DNA from: Vicia villosa
Taxonomy: Eukaryota; Streptophyta; Magnoliopsida; Fabales; Fabaceae
Assembly (NCBI RefSeq): GCF_029867415.1
Contig: NC_081185.1
Span: forward strand, 34,163,766-34,227,765
Length of the DNA stretch: 64,000 nucleotides
Direction: 5' to 3'
The notes beneath the pieces were generated by a model. The model was not told the origin of the DNA. It made no database searches and saw only the letters and a program-made list of their open reading frames with translations. Position numbers and translations under genes: made by a program. Positions 23,169 through 34,298 of the stretch are shown here, piece by piece (position 1 is the first letter of the stretch; every line of letters begins with the position of its first letter).

Positions 23169-26100
23169 AATTATCTTAAACCTGAAGATGTAGAGTGGTC
23201 TGTATGCCAGTCGGTATCTGAAGGTTGGAGATGATTGAACACAAGAATACCAAGAAATTTGCCCTATTTGAAGTAGGGACTTTTGTCGGAGATGGGCTTG
23301 TAGATGCCATCTGATAGTTGTTAGAGTGTAGATTGTTACGCAATTTCTGCTTTTGCTGTCTTCCCTCTTTTGAATGTTGAGGAACCGTCAAAGGTATCGA
23401 CTCAAATCTGTGTTGGGTTATTTAAGGAACCGTCAAAGGTATCGACTTAAATTCGAAGCATATTGTTGAGGCACCGTCAAAGGTATCGACTCAGATATGT
23501 GGATAGATTGTATAAGGAACCGTCAAAGGTATCGACTTAAATTCGAAGCATATTGTTGAGGCACCGTCAAAGGTATCGACTCAGATATGCGGATAGATTG
23601 TATAAGGAACCGTCAAAGGTGTCGACTTATATCTGAAGTATGTCGTTAAGGAACCGTCAAAGGTGTCGACTTAACTCTTGATGTGGGTTGTTAAGGAACC
23701 GTCAAAGGTATCGACTTAACTCTGCAGCATATCATTGAGGCACCGTCAAAGGTATCGACTCAGATATGTAGATAGATTGTATAAGGAACCGTCAAAGGTG
23801 TCGACTTATATCTGAAGTGTGTCGTTAAGGAACCGTCAAAGGTGTCGACTTAACTCTTGACATATTAAGGAACCGTCAAAGGTATCGACTTAATACTTGA
23901 AAATAGATTGTTAAGGAACCGTCAAAGGTGTCGACTTAACTCTTGTAAATGGAGATAGTGGTATCCTGAAAAGTAGAGGTTAGTTTTCTTTACGCCATGT
24001 CATGATGCATGCAATGTGTTTGTGTGACGGGATTCTCAAAATAAATGAGGACCTCGTATGTTATGTATGCGATTGTCGCGCTGTTTTATGTATTATGTAT
24101 GAACGTGTATGCAATTGTATGAATATGTTTATGACATGTGATATGTGAATATGATTCATGTTGTCTTGATTGAGAAAATAAATCTCTGTATCTTTGAAGA
24201 TGTTCAGCTGGGGATTTACGGTTTCTGCTTGGGGATGATCAGTAATTTGATGTACCCTGATTTAGAGATATAAATGGACCATGTTGAAGAGGAGCGACTT
24301 GTTGGAGAAATAATAGTGTCGAAGATGTAAACTCTGTTGGGGAGTCATGTCTTTGTCGGGACGAGAGTATTTGAAGGTATCTTCTTAGTGATTACTCTGT
24401 GGGGATATGATCTTGCGAAATCAGTTTTGTGGGAAGACGTGGATGTCTTGAATGTTGCCCCCAGTATTATAGTACCTACCACTCCTGGGTTTAATTAGGA
24501 CATGCCACTGAATGTTGATCAAGATGTCAAACTGGACTTGCATAGATTTGCCCCTGCTAGTAGGAACTTTGGAAAGATTCGCCTCGCGAGGGCTTTATGA
24601 GATGTACACTATGGGCGATATGCCCCCAGTAATCATAGGCTCAAGACAGTGTCCCATGTTGATTGGGGAGTAGCTTTAGATATACTTGGATGTATGCCCC
24701 TGATTGTTCGAGCATCCATGAGAGATTCTCGGAATCATGACTTGATTGCCCCAGATTGATCGGGAAATAGTATGAAACCCACTTGGGATATATGCCTTTG
24801 ACTGTTTGTCATTTGAGAGATTCTTGGAATCTTGACTTGATTGCCTCAGATTGATTGGGCAAAACATGTCATGCCCCTTGTATACGTAAGAGACATGGCT
24901 TCTTAGAGTGATTTTGTTTGTCGGGATAACTTTCAGTCATTAGCCATACCCTGTGCAAATTTATTCTGATGCTAACATTTGAAATTACGTAGCAGAATAT
25001 GTTTAATAATGAATTCATGAGATGCAATGCATACGTTTGTCTTGAGTTTTAAAAAAACATTAAAACAAGAGATGTAAAAGCGTGATATTTGTAAAACATG
25101 CTATTTTTTGTAGAAGCGAAATATCCACTCAGCATTTTAGTAGACCTTAAGGAGTCGGGATACCTTTTTGGTGAAAGTATGCTTTCGAACTAATCATGCT
25201 TCAGTTAGGACTTTCAAGGGTTGTAACATGGCTTGGTTCACGGTTTTAAGAAACAAAAGATAAAGGCTCAAAGTTTATTTATACCCATCCCCTTCTTCGT
25301 GATGTTCTTCATTCCTAAGCTCAGTTGGTTCGACTTATGCATTCAGGTTCCAAGAGACTTTTGGATTTGCGCCTTTGATAATGTTGATGGTTTGCAAACA
25401 AAGAGAACTTTTGAGATGGCAGTCACTTCTTCCTTTTGGTAGTCACAACTTTGAGTTGTTCAAGAATTTATTGACTTCTCTCTTTTTTTTTTTTTTGATA
25501 TCCCTAACTTTTGCATGAACTGTCTCTTTTGAGCTTACAGTCAGCGGGACGCCTTGATTTTTGCCTAAGTCTTCTTTTTGATTTTTGACTTAGCAGGCTT
25601 TTCTTTGTATATATGTTTTTTCATTTCCTTTCTTTTTGAAAAATACTGACTGCCTTGCTTAAGGATTGATGAACCATCATTGGCTTTTGATTGACATCTC
25701 CAACACTTATTTGATGTGCGCGGATGGACGCTTGTGATTGAAACCTTTGTTGAAAGGTGTACTGAATGATTCTCTTAAAATAGAATGCACAGCCAAATTA
25801 ACTGAGAATTACCCTGCCCCAGGTTATGACCAAGGGTTTTAATTAGTACAAGAAAGAAACTTCTACTCCTTAGGCTCAAAGGGGTTGACGAGGGATTATC
25901 ATCCTTATATCTCCACTGTTTAGGAATTGAAACAATGCCTGTACATCGTCAGCATAGTCTGTTCAAAAGCATACTATATGAGGTTGCGGTATCGTTCTCG
26001 TCATCCTCCCTTAAAAGGCTTACAGCTTAGCAGGAGTTGAGTATCACAAAACATATGCAGAGTAACGACATAATTTAAAAAGAGTGATAGCGAAATAATT

Positions 26101-26243
26101 TATTCAAGACAAACATATGCAATGCACTGATGATGATTATTAAAACAAATAATGTCTATCATAATTGGAGTGTTTAAACAAACAGAATAGAAATTGCAAA
26201 TGAAAGTAAATCTAATGACCTAAAAAGTTCATCCTTCTAGGTA
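23169..26243 (-). other. Non-coding 3' region of the young Ogre-like element
   Basis: No open frame longer than ~70 codons and no polymerase motif. The stretch 25850-26215 is homologous, on the opposite strand, to 35690-36060 of the outer element and to 38330-38530 of the short nested element. A GTACAGGCATTGTTTCAA-containing block is identical in all three. It holds the tandem array 23377-23940. Confidence 0.78.
23377..23940 (-). repeat. Tandem array A: 13 units with covarying inverted arms
   Basis: The core GAACCGTCAAAGGTATCGA (variants GCACC.., ..GTGTCGA) occurs 13 times about every 44 bp. Flanking arms pair within each unit but differ between units: TTGAG/CTCAA, ATTTAAG/CTTAAAT, TATAAG/CTTATA, GTTAAG/CTTAAC and TATTAAG/CTTAATA. 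An inner ACC/GGT pair is present in every core. Confidence 0.92.
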
Positions 26244-27431
26244 TTAATCAATCTTTTTGTGATTAGGCATAGGAGTAGTGATCACCACAGGAGTCTTGGG
26301 ATGATAGAATTCAATTTCACCAGCATCGATCATGTCTTGAATCTTGTTCTTCAATGGCCAACAATCATTCGTATCATGCCCAGGGCTATTGGAGTGATAT
26401 GCGCACCTCGCATTGGGCTTGTAGCTAGGGGCGGAAGTGTTAGGCTTTACAGGAGGATCCCTTAAAGTAATCAAGTTCTCTCTCAGCAAATGTTGTAATG
26501 CCTGAGCCAGTGACATGTTGATCTTTGTAAACTGACGTTTAGATGTATCTGACTTGCGTCTTTGTTGCGGAGCTAGTGTAGAGGTCAGAACTGTCCCCAT
26601 AGATTGGTTATGTTCATCGTGATCTTTCTGGTCGTACACAGTGTGAGGTTTCTCAGGAGAGTGGCAGTCAATGGTCTTGTCATCGATTAAGTCTTGGATC
26701 TTATTCTTCAGTGTCCAACAGTTATTAGTGTCATGTCCAGGACTATCAGAGTGATACGCACACCTTGCATTAGGATTATAACGAGAAGAGGAAGTACTAG
26801 GATTCCTCGGAGGATCCTTCAAAGTGATTAGCCCTTTCTTCAGCAATTGTTGCAACGCTTCGGCCAGAGTCATATTGATCTTTGCGAATTGGCGCTTAGG
26901 TGTATCTGACTTGTGTCTTTGTTGTTGAACTGGTGTTGAGATTAGAATTGTCCCCACAGATTGGTTGGGTTCATTGTGACCTTTCCGATTGTACCCAGTA
27001 TTGGCCATATGAGGTTTCTCAGGTGAATTGAAGTCAATGATTTTGCAATCAATGAGGTCTTGGATCATGTGCTTCAACGGTCCACAATCCTCTGTATCAT
27101 GACCAGGACTGTTTGAATGATAAGCACATCTTGCATGGTACTTGTACCCAGGAACGGGATTAGTAGGAAGTGAATATGGAGGCAATAGAGTTATCAAGTT
27201 CTGATTGAGCAGTTGTTGCAGAGCTTGAGACAGCGGCATATGTAATGGAGTAAATGACCGCTTAGGCTTGGATCTCTGATTATCTTGACCACCTTGATAC
27301 TTATATTGATTCTTCTCCTTCTCGATCAGAAGTGCCTTCAATTCTTCTTGCCCCTTGGCCAAGTGAAAGATTACTTTTTGGAACTGGTTATTCTGAGCCT
27401 GAAGATTTTTGACAGATTGTTCGAGATCCAT
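26244..27431 (-). CDS. Gag-derived ORF with triplicated zinc-binding module and no capsid domain, 395 aa
   Basis: An intact frame runs from ATG at 27431 to 26244. It opens MDLEQSVKNLQAQN, the same leader as the capsid-containing gag at 34299. The Retrotrans_gag-type capsid sequence of that gag is absent. Instead a ~120-residue unit is repeated three times (about residues 57-135, 179-256, 298-375). Each has a MxLxxALQxLL helix, a CAYHSxSPGHDTxxC zinc-type motif (Cys/His at 102/105/111/116, 224/227/233/238, 343/346/352/357) and an IQDxID segment. In Ogre-type gags this motif occurs once and probably binds nucleic acid. ORF1 lies 267 bp upstream. The frame is undamaged in a very young element, suggesting it is still useful, perhaps for RNA binding or for association with another element's Gag. 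That role is inference. Confidence 0.85.
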   Translation of the reverse strand: MDLEQSVKNLQAQNNQFQKVIFHLAKGQEELKALLIEKEKNQYKYQGGQDNQRSKPKRSFTPLHMPLSQALQQLLNQNLITLLPPYSLPTNPVPGYKYHARCAYHSNSPGHDTEDCGPLKHMIQDLIDCKIIDFNSPEKPHMANTGYNRKGHNEPNQSVGTILISTPVQQQRHKSDTPKRQFAKINMTLAEALQQLLKKGLITLKDPPRNPSTSSSRYNPNARCAYHSDSPGHDTNNCWTLKNKIQDLIDDKTIDCHSPEKPHTVYDQKDHDEHNQSMGTVLTSTLAPQQRRKSDTSKRQFTKINMSLAQALQHLLRENLITLRDPPVKPNTSAPSYKPNARCAYHSNSPGHDTNDCWPLKNKIQDMIDAGEIEFYHPKTPVVITTPMPNHKKID

Positions 27432-27698
27432 CTTTCTTACTGAAATAAACAGCGGAAAGATGAGGCATTTGTTTTTATGAAACCTGTGATGCGATGTTTA
27501 TGAATGCATGATTATGCATATGCAATGATCTCAAGGAGTTAAAGGCCTTTTAACACATTTAAAAGAAAAGAAAAGTAGAAGCAAAAATAAATAAATTATT
27601 TTAAATAAAAACCAGTGTATTATATGTTTTTTTTTTTACTATTATTTTTTGAAGTTACATTAAAGAAATACTAAATAATAAATAAAATATAAAAAGAA
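27432..27698 (-). other. Spacer between ORF1 and the gag-derived ORF
   Basis: Non-coding, AT-rich, with a T/A run near 27630. Nothing else is recognised. Confidence 0.6.
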
Positions 27699-29159
27699 TC
27701 ATTCTTCAAGTCGGCGCTTTCTCTTTAATCCTCTGATTTCCTCTTTATGGGCTTTGACCATCTCGTTCTTTTCTTGAATAAGCCTATCAATCTCTAGCTC
27801 CCATGATTGTATCTGATCAGGTGAGATGAAGTCTTCAATCTTCCACTTGCGAGAGAAATAGTCAAGCATACTATCTCGTTCTTTAGCATTAGCCACTAAT
27901 ACTGCTTTTTCCGCTTCAACCTTTTGTAGACGCTTCTCAAGATCAGCCTTTTCTTGTCTTAAATTAGCAACGGTGGTAGCAAGGTCTTCGTTTGGAGCGG
28001 GTACATAAGGCTCCAACTCTATGTGAACCTCGGGAGGAGTGATCCTCGGAACAACGGGTGTGTCAGATGGATGTGGTATGCCAAACTCGACGACTCGGTC
28101 ATAAATCCATTTAAAGTAAAGATCTGAAGGAGTATCGATCCTCATCCCCAATTCTCTTGCACCCACCTTTTTTACTTCATACCAAGCTTTAATGAAGCGA
28201 TTCTTCTTTTCAGTTGTATCTGAACCATAGTCAAAATTTTCCGCACTAAGATATATGGAGCGAGGCTTATCTTTCAAAGCAAAACCAAACTGATGTCGAG
28301 CAAGTATAGGGTTATAGGTAATTCCTCCATGGATGCCAAGAAGAGGCACATTAGGGAACTCTCCACAGCGGTCATATAACTGAACTCCCTCGAATTTCTT
28401 TGGATACCAAATGATGTCGTCGTATGAAAGCTCCATAATCCTTTGAATCCAAGTCAAACCTTCTTCATTCTTTATTGAGGATCGGGGTAAGTGAGAAATA
28501 AACCACCTATGTAAGAGAGGGATGCACCCTAGAACACAACCTCGTCTCTTTGTTACTCTAGCGTTGATGGAATGCAATAAATCACCAAGTAGAGTAGGAA
28601 CAGGATTCTTGCTAAGGAAGATTTTGATAGCAGCCCTATCAACAACTTTGTCGCAGCGGTGAAAAAGAACTTGTCCATATATCAACAGGGTTAGAACACT
28701 TTCCAAGGCATCCATGCTTAAAGCTTTAGCAAAGATCTTAGCTTTCTCGATCAAGAAATCCACAGGTATCCCAGAGTAGTCTCTTTTGTTGATCCAAACT
28801 TTGTTAATTTCTGATCTTGGTAGGTGTAGAGCAGCAGCAATGTCTTCCAACTTAGGACCTCCTTCCTCACCAGTGTAAGGGATTTGATCAGGTATGGGCA
28901 TGTCCATTATGTAAGAGAATTCTTCCAATGTAGGTACCAGTTGAAAATCTCTATAAGTGAAGCAATGGAGAAGAGGATCATAAAATTGCATCATAGAGTT
29001 GAGGAGAGCTTCATCCACTTTGGTTCGCATTAAACTCATCAGTTTGTTGAGAGATTCAGAAAGAACAAGAGAACCAGTAATATCATCACATAAGAGTCTT
29101 AATGCAGTAGGTACTTTCTTGAAGTTGAGGAAGAAAGGTTTCCTGATTAGGATTCCCAT
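27699..29159 (-). CDS. Ogre-type ORF1 protein, 486 aa (plant mobile domain-like, DUF7745-type)
   Basis: An intact frame from ATG at 29159 to TGA at 27699-27701. Ogre elements are known for an extra ORF1 between the 5' LTR and gag, and this one is in that place and orientation, ~700 bp after the primer site. The first ~380 residues resemble the plant mobile domain-like DUF7745 type (FTYRDFQLVPTLEEFSYIMD, LLHRWFISHLPRSS, IHGGITYNPILARHQFGF). The last ~95 residues form a charged coiled coil (LRQEKADLEKRLQKVEAEKA), ending in basic RGLKRKRRLEE. The ORF1 function is unknown in the family. No stop or frameshift is seen. The start is the first ATG of the domain-bearing frame; upstream is leader sequence. 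Confidence 0.85.
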   Translation of the reverse strand: MGILIRKPFFLNFKKVPTALRLLCDDITGSLVLSESLNKLMSLMRTKVDEALLNSMMQFYDPLLHCFTYRDFQLVPTLEEFSYIMDMPIPDQIPYTGEEGGPKLEDIAAALHLPRSEINKVWINKRDYSGIPVDFLIEKAKIFAKALSMDALESVLTLLIYGQVLFHRCDKVVDRAAIKIFLSKNPVPTLLGDLLHSINARVTKRRGCVLGCIPLLHRWFISHLPRSSIKNEEGLTWIQRIMELSYDDIIWYPKKFEGVQLYDRCGEFPNVPLLGIHGGITYNPILARHQFGFALKDKPRSIYLSAENFDYGSDTTEKKNRFIKAWYEVKKVGARELGMRIDTPSDLYFKWIYDRVVEFGIPHPSDTPVVPRITPPEVHIELEPYVPAPNEDLATTVANLRQEKADLEKRLQKVEAEKAVLVANAKERDSMLDYFSRKWKIEDFISPDQIQSWELEIDRLIQEKNEMVKAHKEEIRGLKRKRRLEE

Positions 29160-29885
29160 TATTTAAATAACCTACAAAACAAATTATGGTTAAAAGACCT
29201 TTTTCTCCTTGAGATGAGTTAGCCATGTCATGAATGCATGTATGCATGATGCATCACAGAAAAACAAATCCATACAAGTCACACAATTTTTGGCTTAAGG
29301 CTTGCATGGAGTTTAGATCAGGTGTCCTTCCCAAGGGCATTTCTATGGATAAGGAGATTTCAGCAACAGGTTCTACAAGTTATCCAGAATTGTAAGCCCT
29401 TCTAAAGCTCCCTCGGACATGATGCATTTGCACCATGCAATGATACTTTGAGAAAGAACCTATCTGAATTGTAGCATCGGGTAGCGACTAGTCCTTAACA
29501 TTTGTCAAGGGTAGTCCCCCCACTACGTTCCTAAAGGCCAGGATGGGTTAAGGGTAACTAAAGGTCCTTGAGCTCCGGCGCACCCACAGACACATACATA
29601 GACCTCCCTCATTTGAGAAAGGTGTGCATATGCTACGGAGTCCTAACTCAAGCGTGAACTTCATATTGACTCATCTCCCACATATGTGAAAGAGGCCTCC
29701 ATGATTATGCCACTCCTAAACTTAGGTGTTCTTGAATCCGGGAATAGAATTCGTCCTTCAATTTTCCCAAAACGCCCCTGAAAAATAAAACAAACAAAAC
29801 AAACAATAGAAAACATTTAAGTGAATCCTAAACTTTTAAGGTAACCCCTCTTTTATCGGAAAGTCCCCAGCAGAGTCGCCAGTTC
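29160..29885 (-). other. 5' leader and primer-binding site of the young Ogre-like element
   Basis: Non-coding. On the minus strand the Arg-type primer site TGGCGACTCTGCTGGGGA occupies 29881-29864, four bases after the LTR end (29886). The rest is leader to ORF1 at 29159. Confidence 0.88.
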
Positions 29886-32800
29886 TGTAATACGGTGAAC
29901 TGACTTTTTATCGATCGAAATGTCGCGGTAAGCAAGAGTCGCCACCGACTTTTATTTTATCCAAACAAATTCGGAAAGGCAAAAAGAAACAGAAAAAACC
30001 TTTTTAAGGAAATCTAAGTTCGGGGGGTAATTTATGCGAAGGGAAGGTTTAAGGCACCCTTTGCATCCATGGTTTTCCATGGGCTCTTAATTGCTTTGCT
30101 TGCTCGTTTGTTTTTTTTAAAAAAGGTAGATGAAAGAAAAAAGTGGACTTTAGCTCGTAAATGAGCGTAGCCAGTTTTCGAAGAATTGTGAGAAAGAATA
30201 TTAAAGATGAGCATTGCAAGGCAATTAGGGGCAATTACCTTAAACTCAGATGATAGGTCTCTTTTTAGCCTTTCGGAATGAAAGGGTCTATCCTTGCCAT
30301 AAGAGGGCAGGAAGCCTTTCGTTTGGAGGTTGAAGGGTCGTCGAAGCATCCTTTGCCATGAGACTGTCCCATGCCATAAGAGGGCAGGTAGTCTAAGGCA
30401 AGGATCAGAATAAGCCTTATTCGTAGGCAGCCAGAAGATACCTCAGCCTTTTTCCGTAGGCAACTTCCGAGGGTCGAGGTCATATTTGTGTATCGAAGGC
30501 AGCATCATTTAGGGTCGTATGACCTTTAGTATTCGAGGCAGCATGGCTGAGGTATCTTCGAATCCGAGGGACGTGGCTTATTCTGCAAAAATACGAAAGC
30601 GACAGGCAACAGGCAACAGGCAACAGGCAACAGGCAACAGGGGGGTTACCCAAAAGGGTGCGTGTGTGCAACAATCACGTGGTTATATTCAGATATTTAT
30701 CTTTTAATTAGTTATTCTAGTTCAATTTAAGGCTTGCACTCCCTAAGATTACTAACCACGCAGTATATAATAACATAAAGCAATAAAGGGGGCGGGAAAT
30801 TGTAACCAGCGGATCCCTTATCAGGGTTGACACAAGTAATAAAAGGCATAAAATAATAAAAAAAAATAGGGCTCAGGGTCACCAATAACGTAGCTTTGGC
30901 AATCGACAACCCTGAAAAAGATGGTAAATAAAAGTTGGGTGAATGTATGGCTAATTCGAAGGTTGGCAGGGTTAACCAGAAAATAAAGAGTAAATAAATA
31001 AAATAAATAACAATTAATAATTAAATAAGCGAGGCTACTTAGCTTTGGTTCGATTTGATCTGATATGGTTGCTTGGCGCTTTTAGGGTTGACCCTGAAAG
31101 GCAAGGCAGAAAAGGGGGTGAATGCAAAACAAACCCTAATTTAAAATAAACCAAACAGAAAGTTAAATTAAATTAAGTAAAATACTTAACTTTGGGCTTT
31201 TGAATCAGGCGCGTATTCGGAGTGAACCATGTCGATAACCCTGAAAAGGGAAAAAATATTTTCAGTGTATTGGGATGTTCGTTAAAGAGTCTGATTAAGT
31301 ATAGATCAAAATAAGAGAACATAAACGATTTAATTAATTATTGGTCTTACGACCTAATTAATTAAATCAGGATGAAATAATTTAATCGAGAATAAAAATA
31401 TTTTTTGCGAAATTTTTGGAATTTTAATGAATTAAATATGAATTTTAAAAGATATATACATAAAATATTTAATTAACAAAAATAATATAAACCTAGTAAT
31501 CATTATAAATAAATAAATAAACAAAATAAATGGTAAATATAATATAAGTAAATGTATAATATTAAGAAAATATAATAAATATAAAAAAGGGTTTTAGAAA
31601 ATATATAGTTTTTTATAGAAATAAATAAAAAGAAAAGAAAAAAAGAAATAAAAAAATAAATACGTAAAACATATATATATAAAAAAATATAAATGAAAAA
31701 AGATTGTATAATAAAAAAAATTAGAAACTTAGCTGAATGATCCTGTGTGGCTCACCCAAGGAGGTCCATGGTGCGCCAGCTTGCCCAGGAGCGTTGGATC
31801 CAAAGATGGGATGATCGAACGGCTTGAGGAGCGAAGGCGCATGGAAAGCCATACGTCTTGATGTACCGGATCGCTGGATGTTTGAAATCCCTGCGCGCGC
31901 GTGTCCCACCAATGGGCAGAGGACACGTACTTCGTCTTCTTCAACTAATTTTCAGAACACGACTTTTCACACCGCTTGCCCAAGATGCGTTGTAAAATGC
32001 CTATCTTTTTATACCTGCATTTCAACGAATACAAGAAAAAAGCAACAAAAATTTGGCGCGATGCCACGAATCGATTCGTCTCTTCCATACGAATCCAATG
32101 ATACCTGTCTCATGGCCTAATTCGTGCTAAATCGAAAAGCCCTAATTTAAACCCTAAAAACTCGTTCATGGTGAACCATGGCTATTGCGTCCAGAAACCA
32201 AATTAAAACTCCAGAAACGTTAATAACATCATGACAAACATAACCATGCGTTTAAATCTGGTTAATGATGCTTCAATGATCAGATTCGACATAAAACTTA
32301 AATCGGCCAAAGAATGACTTACAGTGATTCGTTCTTGATGATTCGGAGCCCTGGCACGACTGGGAAAGCTTCCTTGATGGTCCTGGGATGTGTTGCAATC
32401 GACAAAACCTCTTGAATTTATCTCTAATTCAAAATTGGAATCTGAATTTTTATGACCTTTTGCACTCGGATTTTGGACTCTATGGCTGCCAAAAACGTCA
32501 CCCTAGGGATCTGCAATTGTTTGGTACTTATAGAGGATGAATTAGGGCAACTAAAATTGAATAAAATCTTTTTCAATCTTTGATTTGCATATTGAGAAAA
32601 TATGATTTGTTAAAGTTTCTAACTTTGGTCCAAAATCCAATTTTCCCAACCAATTAGCCTTAGCACGAATTTGCAATAATTGTAGGATATATTTGATGAT
32701 TAATGATGATTGGAACATAGGCATAAATCATATCTTTTGTATTTTTTTATTTTTCATAATTAATTCATGATTTTAAATGATTAAAATCACAAAATAATTA

Positions 32801-33704
32801 ATAAAAAATAATATAAAATATGAAAGTGTGATTTGGGGGGCGTGCATGGGCTTGTAATGGAGATTGAGTGAAGAAATCATAGGCCCATTTGGAAAATTTT
32901 GGATTTTGAACCTTTCCTTTTCACATTTTTTTCTCAAAAATAGTCCAACTTTGACAAGGTGTATTTCTCTCAATTCTTGAGGTATGGAAGTGTTTTTGGA
33001 CTTTTTGGAAACCTTAGAGAGTCCTCTAACCAATGTCTTTGGTCCTATATCAAAATAATTTTCCATTCTCATTTTATGACCTTTTGAAAAAAATGTCTTT
33101 TTGTTGACTTTTGAAAAGGACCTATAATGTATGAAGCCATATCTCTTAAACCATTGACCTATGGGCTCTGATTCTTGGACCATTGGATAGAGGAATGAAT
33201 TCTCTTCAAAATGAGCTTTGGTGGGAATTTTTCTGATGAAGTATGAATATTTGGTGAATTTTCAAAGTTTGATTGATTTTTTTCAGCTCATGCCCAAAAT
33301 AGTAACTTTTGACTTTTGACTTTTCTGATCTTTCCTTGTATCATCATGATCAACACTTGATCAAATGATGATTTTAGGGTTATGAGGATGTTGTTGACCA
33401 AATATCTTGAGTTTTGACTGTATATTGACTTGAAATGACTGTTTTGCCCTTGAGAGTCGACTGTTGACCTAATCAGGATTTGAGGGACTCAATTTGCTCT
33501 GTTTGACTTGAAACTTTACATGGAGATTCTTTGGGATGTTGGTGACCCTATGGAACCACCTTGAGTCATTGATTTAATGATTTTCCATTGAATTAGTCAA
33601 ACCCTAATTCAGAGCTTTTGTACTGGAGAGTGTGTTTTGGAGCTTTGTGTTTTGATTTGATTTTGTGTATGGAAAATAGCATGGGCAAATTTTGGGGTAT
33701 GACA
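29886..33704 (-). repeat. 5' LTR of the young Ogre-like element (3819 bp)
   Basis: Nearly identical to 19372-23155. It is 35 bp longer, which I can account for: two extra CAGGCAA heptamers (+14, five against three copies at 30602-30636), a 22-bp segment between two GACTGTT repeats near 33437-33466, +2 near 33661, and -3 from homopolymer runs. AGAGTCGCCA at 29935-29944 repeats half the primer site inside the LTR. Confidence 0.93.
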
Positions 33705-34298
33705 ACTTCACGCAAGCCTTTAAACCTAAAGACACTTGTGTGACTTGCTTGTGTGATCTACTAACCCTTCGATTTCCTTGCATTTGTAGGACTTACTCGT
33801 CCTTGTTACCTTATGCTTTACCTAATGCATTACATTCGCATGACATCATGACATCATAACATATCATATTAACTAACCCTTTCAAGGATCTTAGGGATTT
33901 AGGACGCACAATTTTAGGTGATCTTATCAAGGACTGAATTCCTATCACGGGGCAAGAGGATTTATTTTCCTCTAGCCACACGTCTTCCAATTCAGAGACA
34001 CATTACCTATCAAGGGGAAAGAGGACTTATTTTCCTCTAGCCATATGCTTTCAACTTCAGAAGTATAAGTATCCCGAATCAGAGGCAATGACCCACTCGA
34101 TATGGTGAGCTTGATTCTCAAAGAAGGACGTTCCAAGACGAAAGTCAGAGTTCTTCAGACAAGGATGCGACACAATCTAATGTTGCTAACTAAATTCCTT
34201 AAAGATCCTTGAAAACATTGCATTTGCATTCATAACATCGCATAACAGGTTTCCTACCACGGGTTTCTCATATTCACTCGTTGTTTATTTCAGCATAG
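33705..34298 (+). other. Leader of the outer element, right of the insertion
   Basis: Non-coding. It begins with the duplicated ACTTC and contains a near-duplicate pair (ACCTATCAAGGGGAAAGAGG near 34011 and CTATCACGGGGCAAGAGG near 33945), each followed by TTATTTTCCTCTAGCCA. No ORF1 frame is present, unlike the minus-strand element. Confidence 0.65.

Larger units (their letters stand above)
19367..33709 (-). mobile_element. Young complete non-autonomous Ogre-like element with ORF1 and modified gag
   Basis: The element proper is 19372-33704 on the minus strand: 5' LTR 29886-33704, primer site 29864-29881 (perfect TGGCGACTCTGCTGGGGA), ORF1 27699-29159, gag-like ORF 26244-27431, a non-coding 3' region with a 13-unit tandem array, polypurine tract 23156-23168 and 3' LTR 19372-23155. 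The 5-bp target duplication ACTTC is exact at 19367-19371 and 33705-33709. The LTRs differ by about ten substitutions plus a few indels over 3.8 kb. There is no protease, polymerase or integrase, so it must have moved with proteins supplied by another element. Confidence 0.92.

Noticed and set aside
23377..23940. Regularly spaced ~27-bp repeats resembling a CRISPR array
   Set aside because: Spacers are short and related, the setting is a plant LTR retrotransposon, and there are no cas genes.
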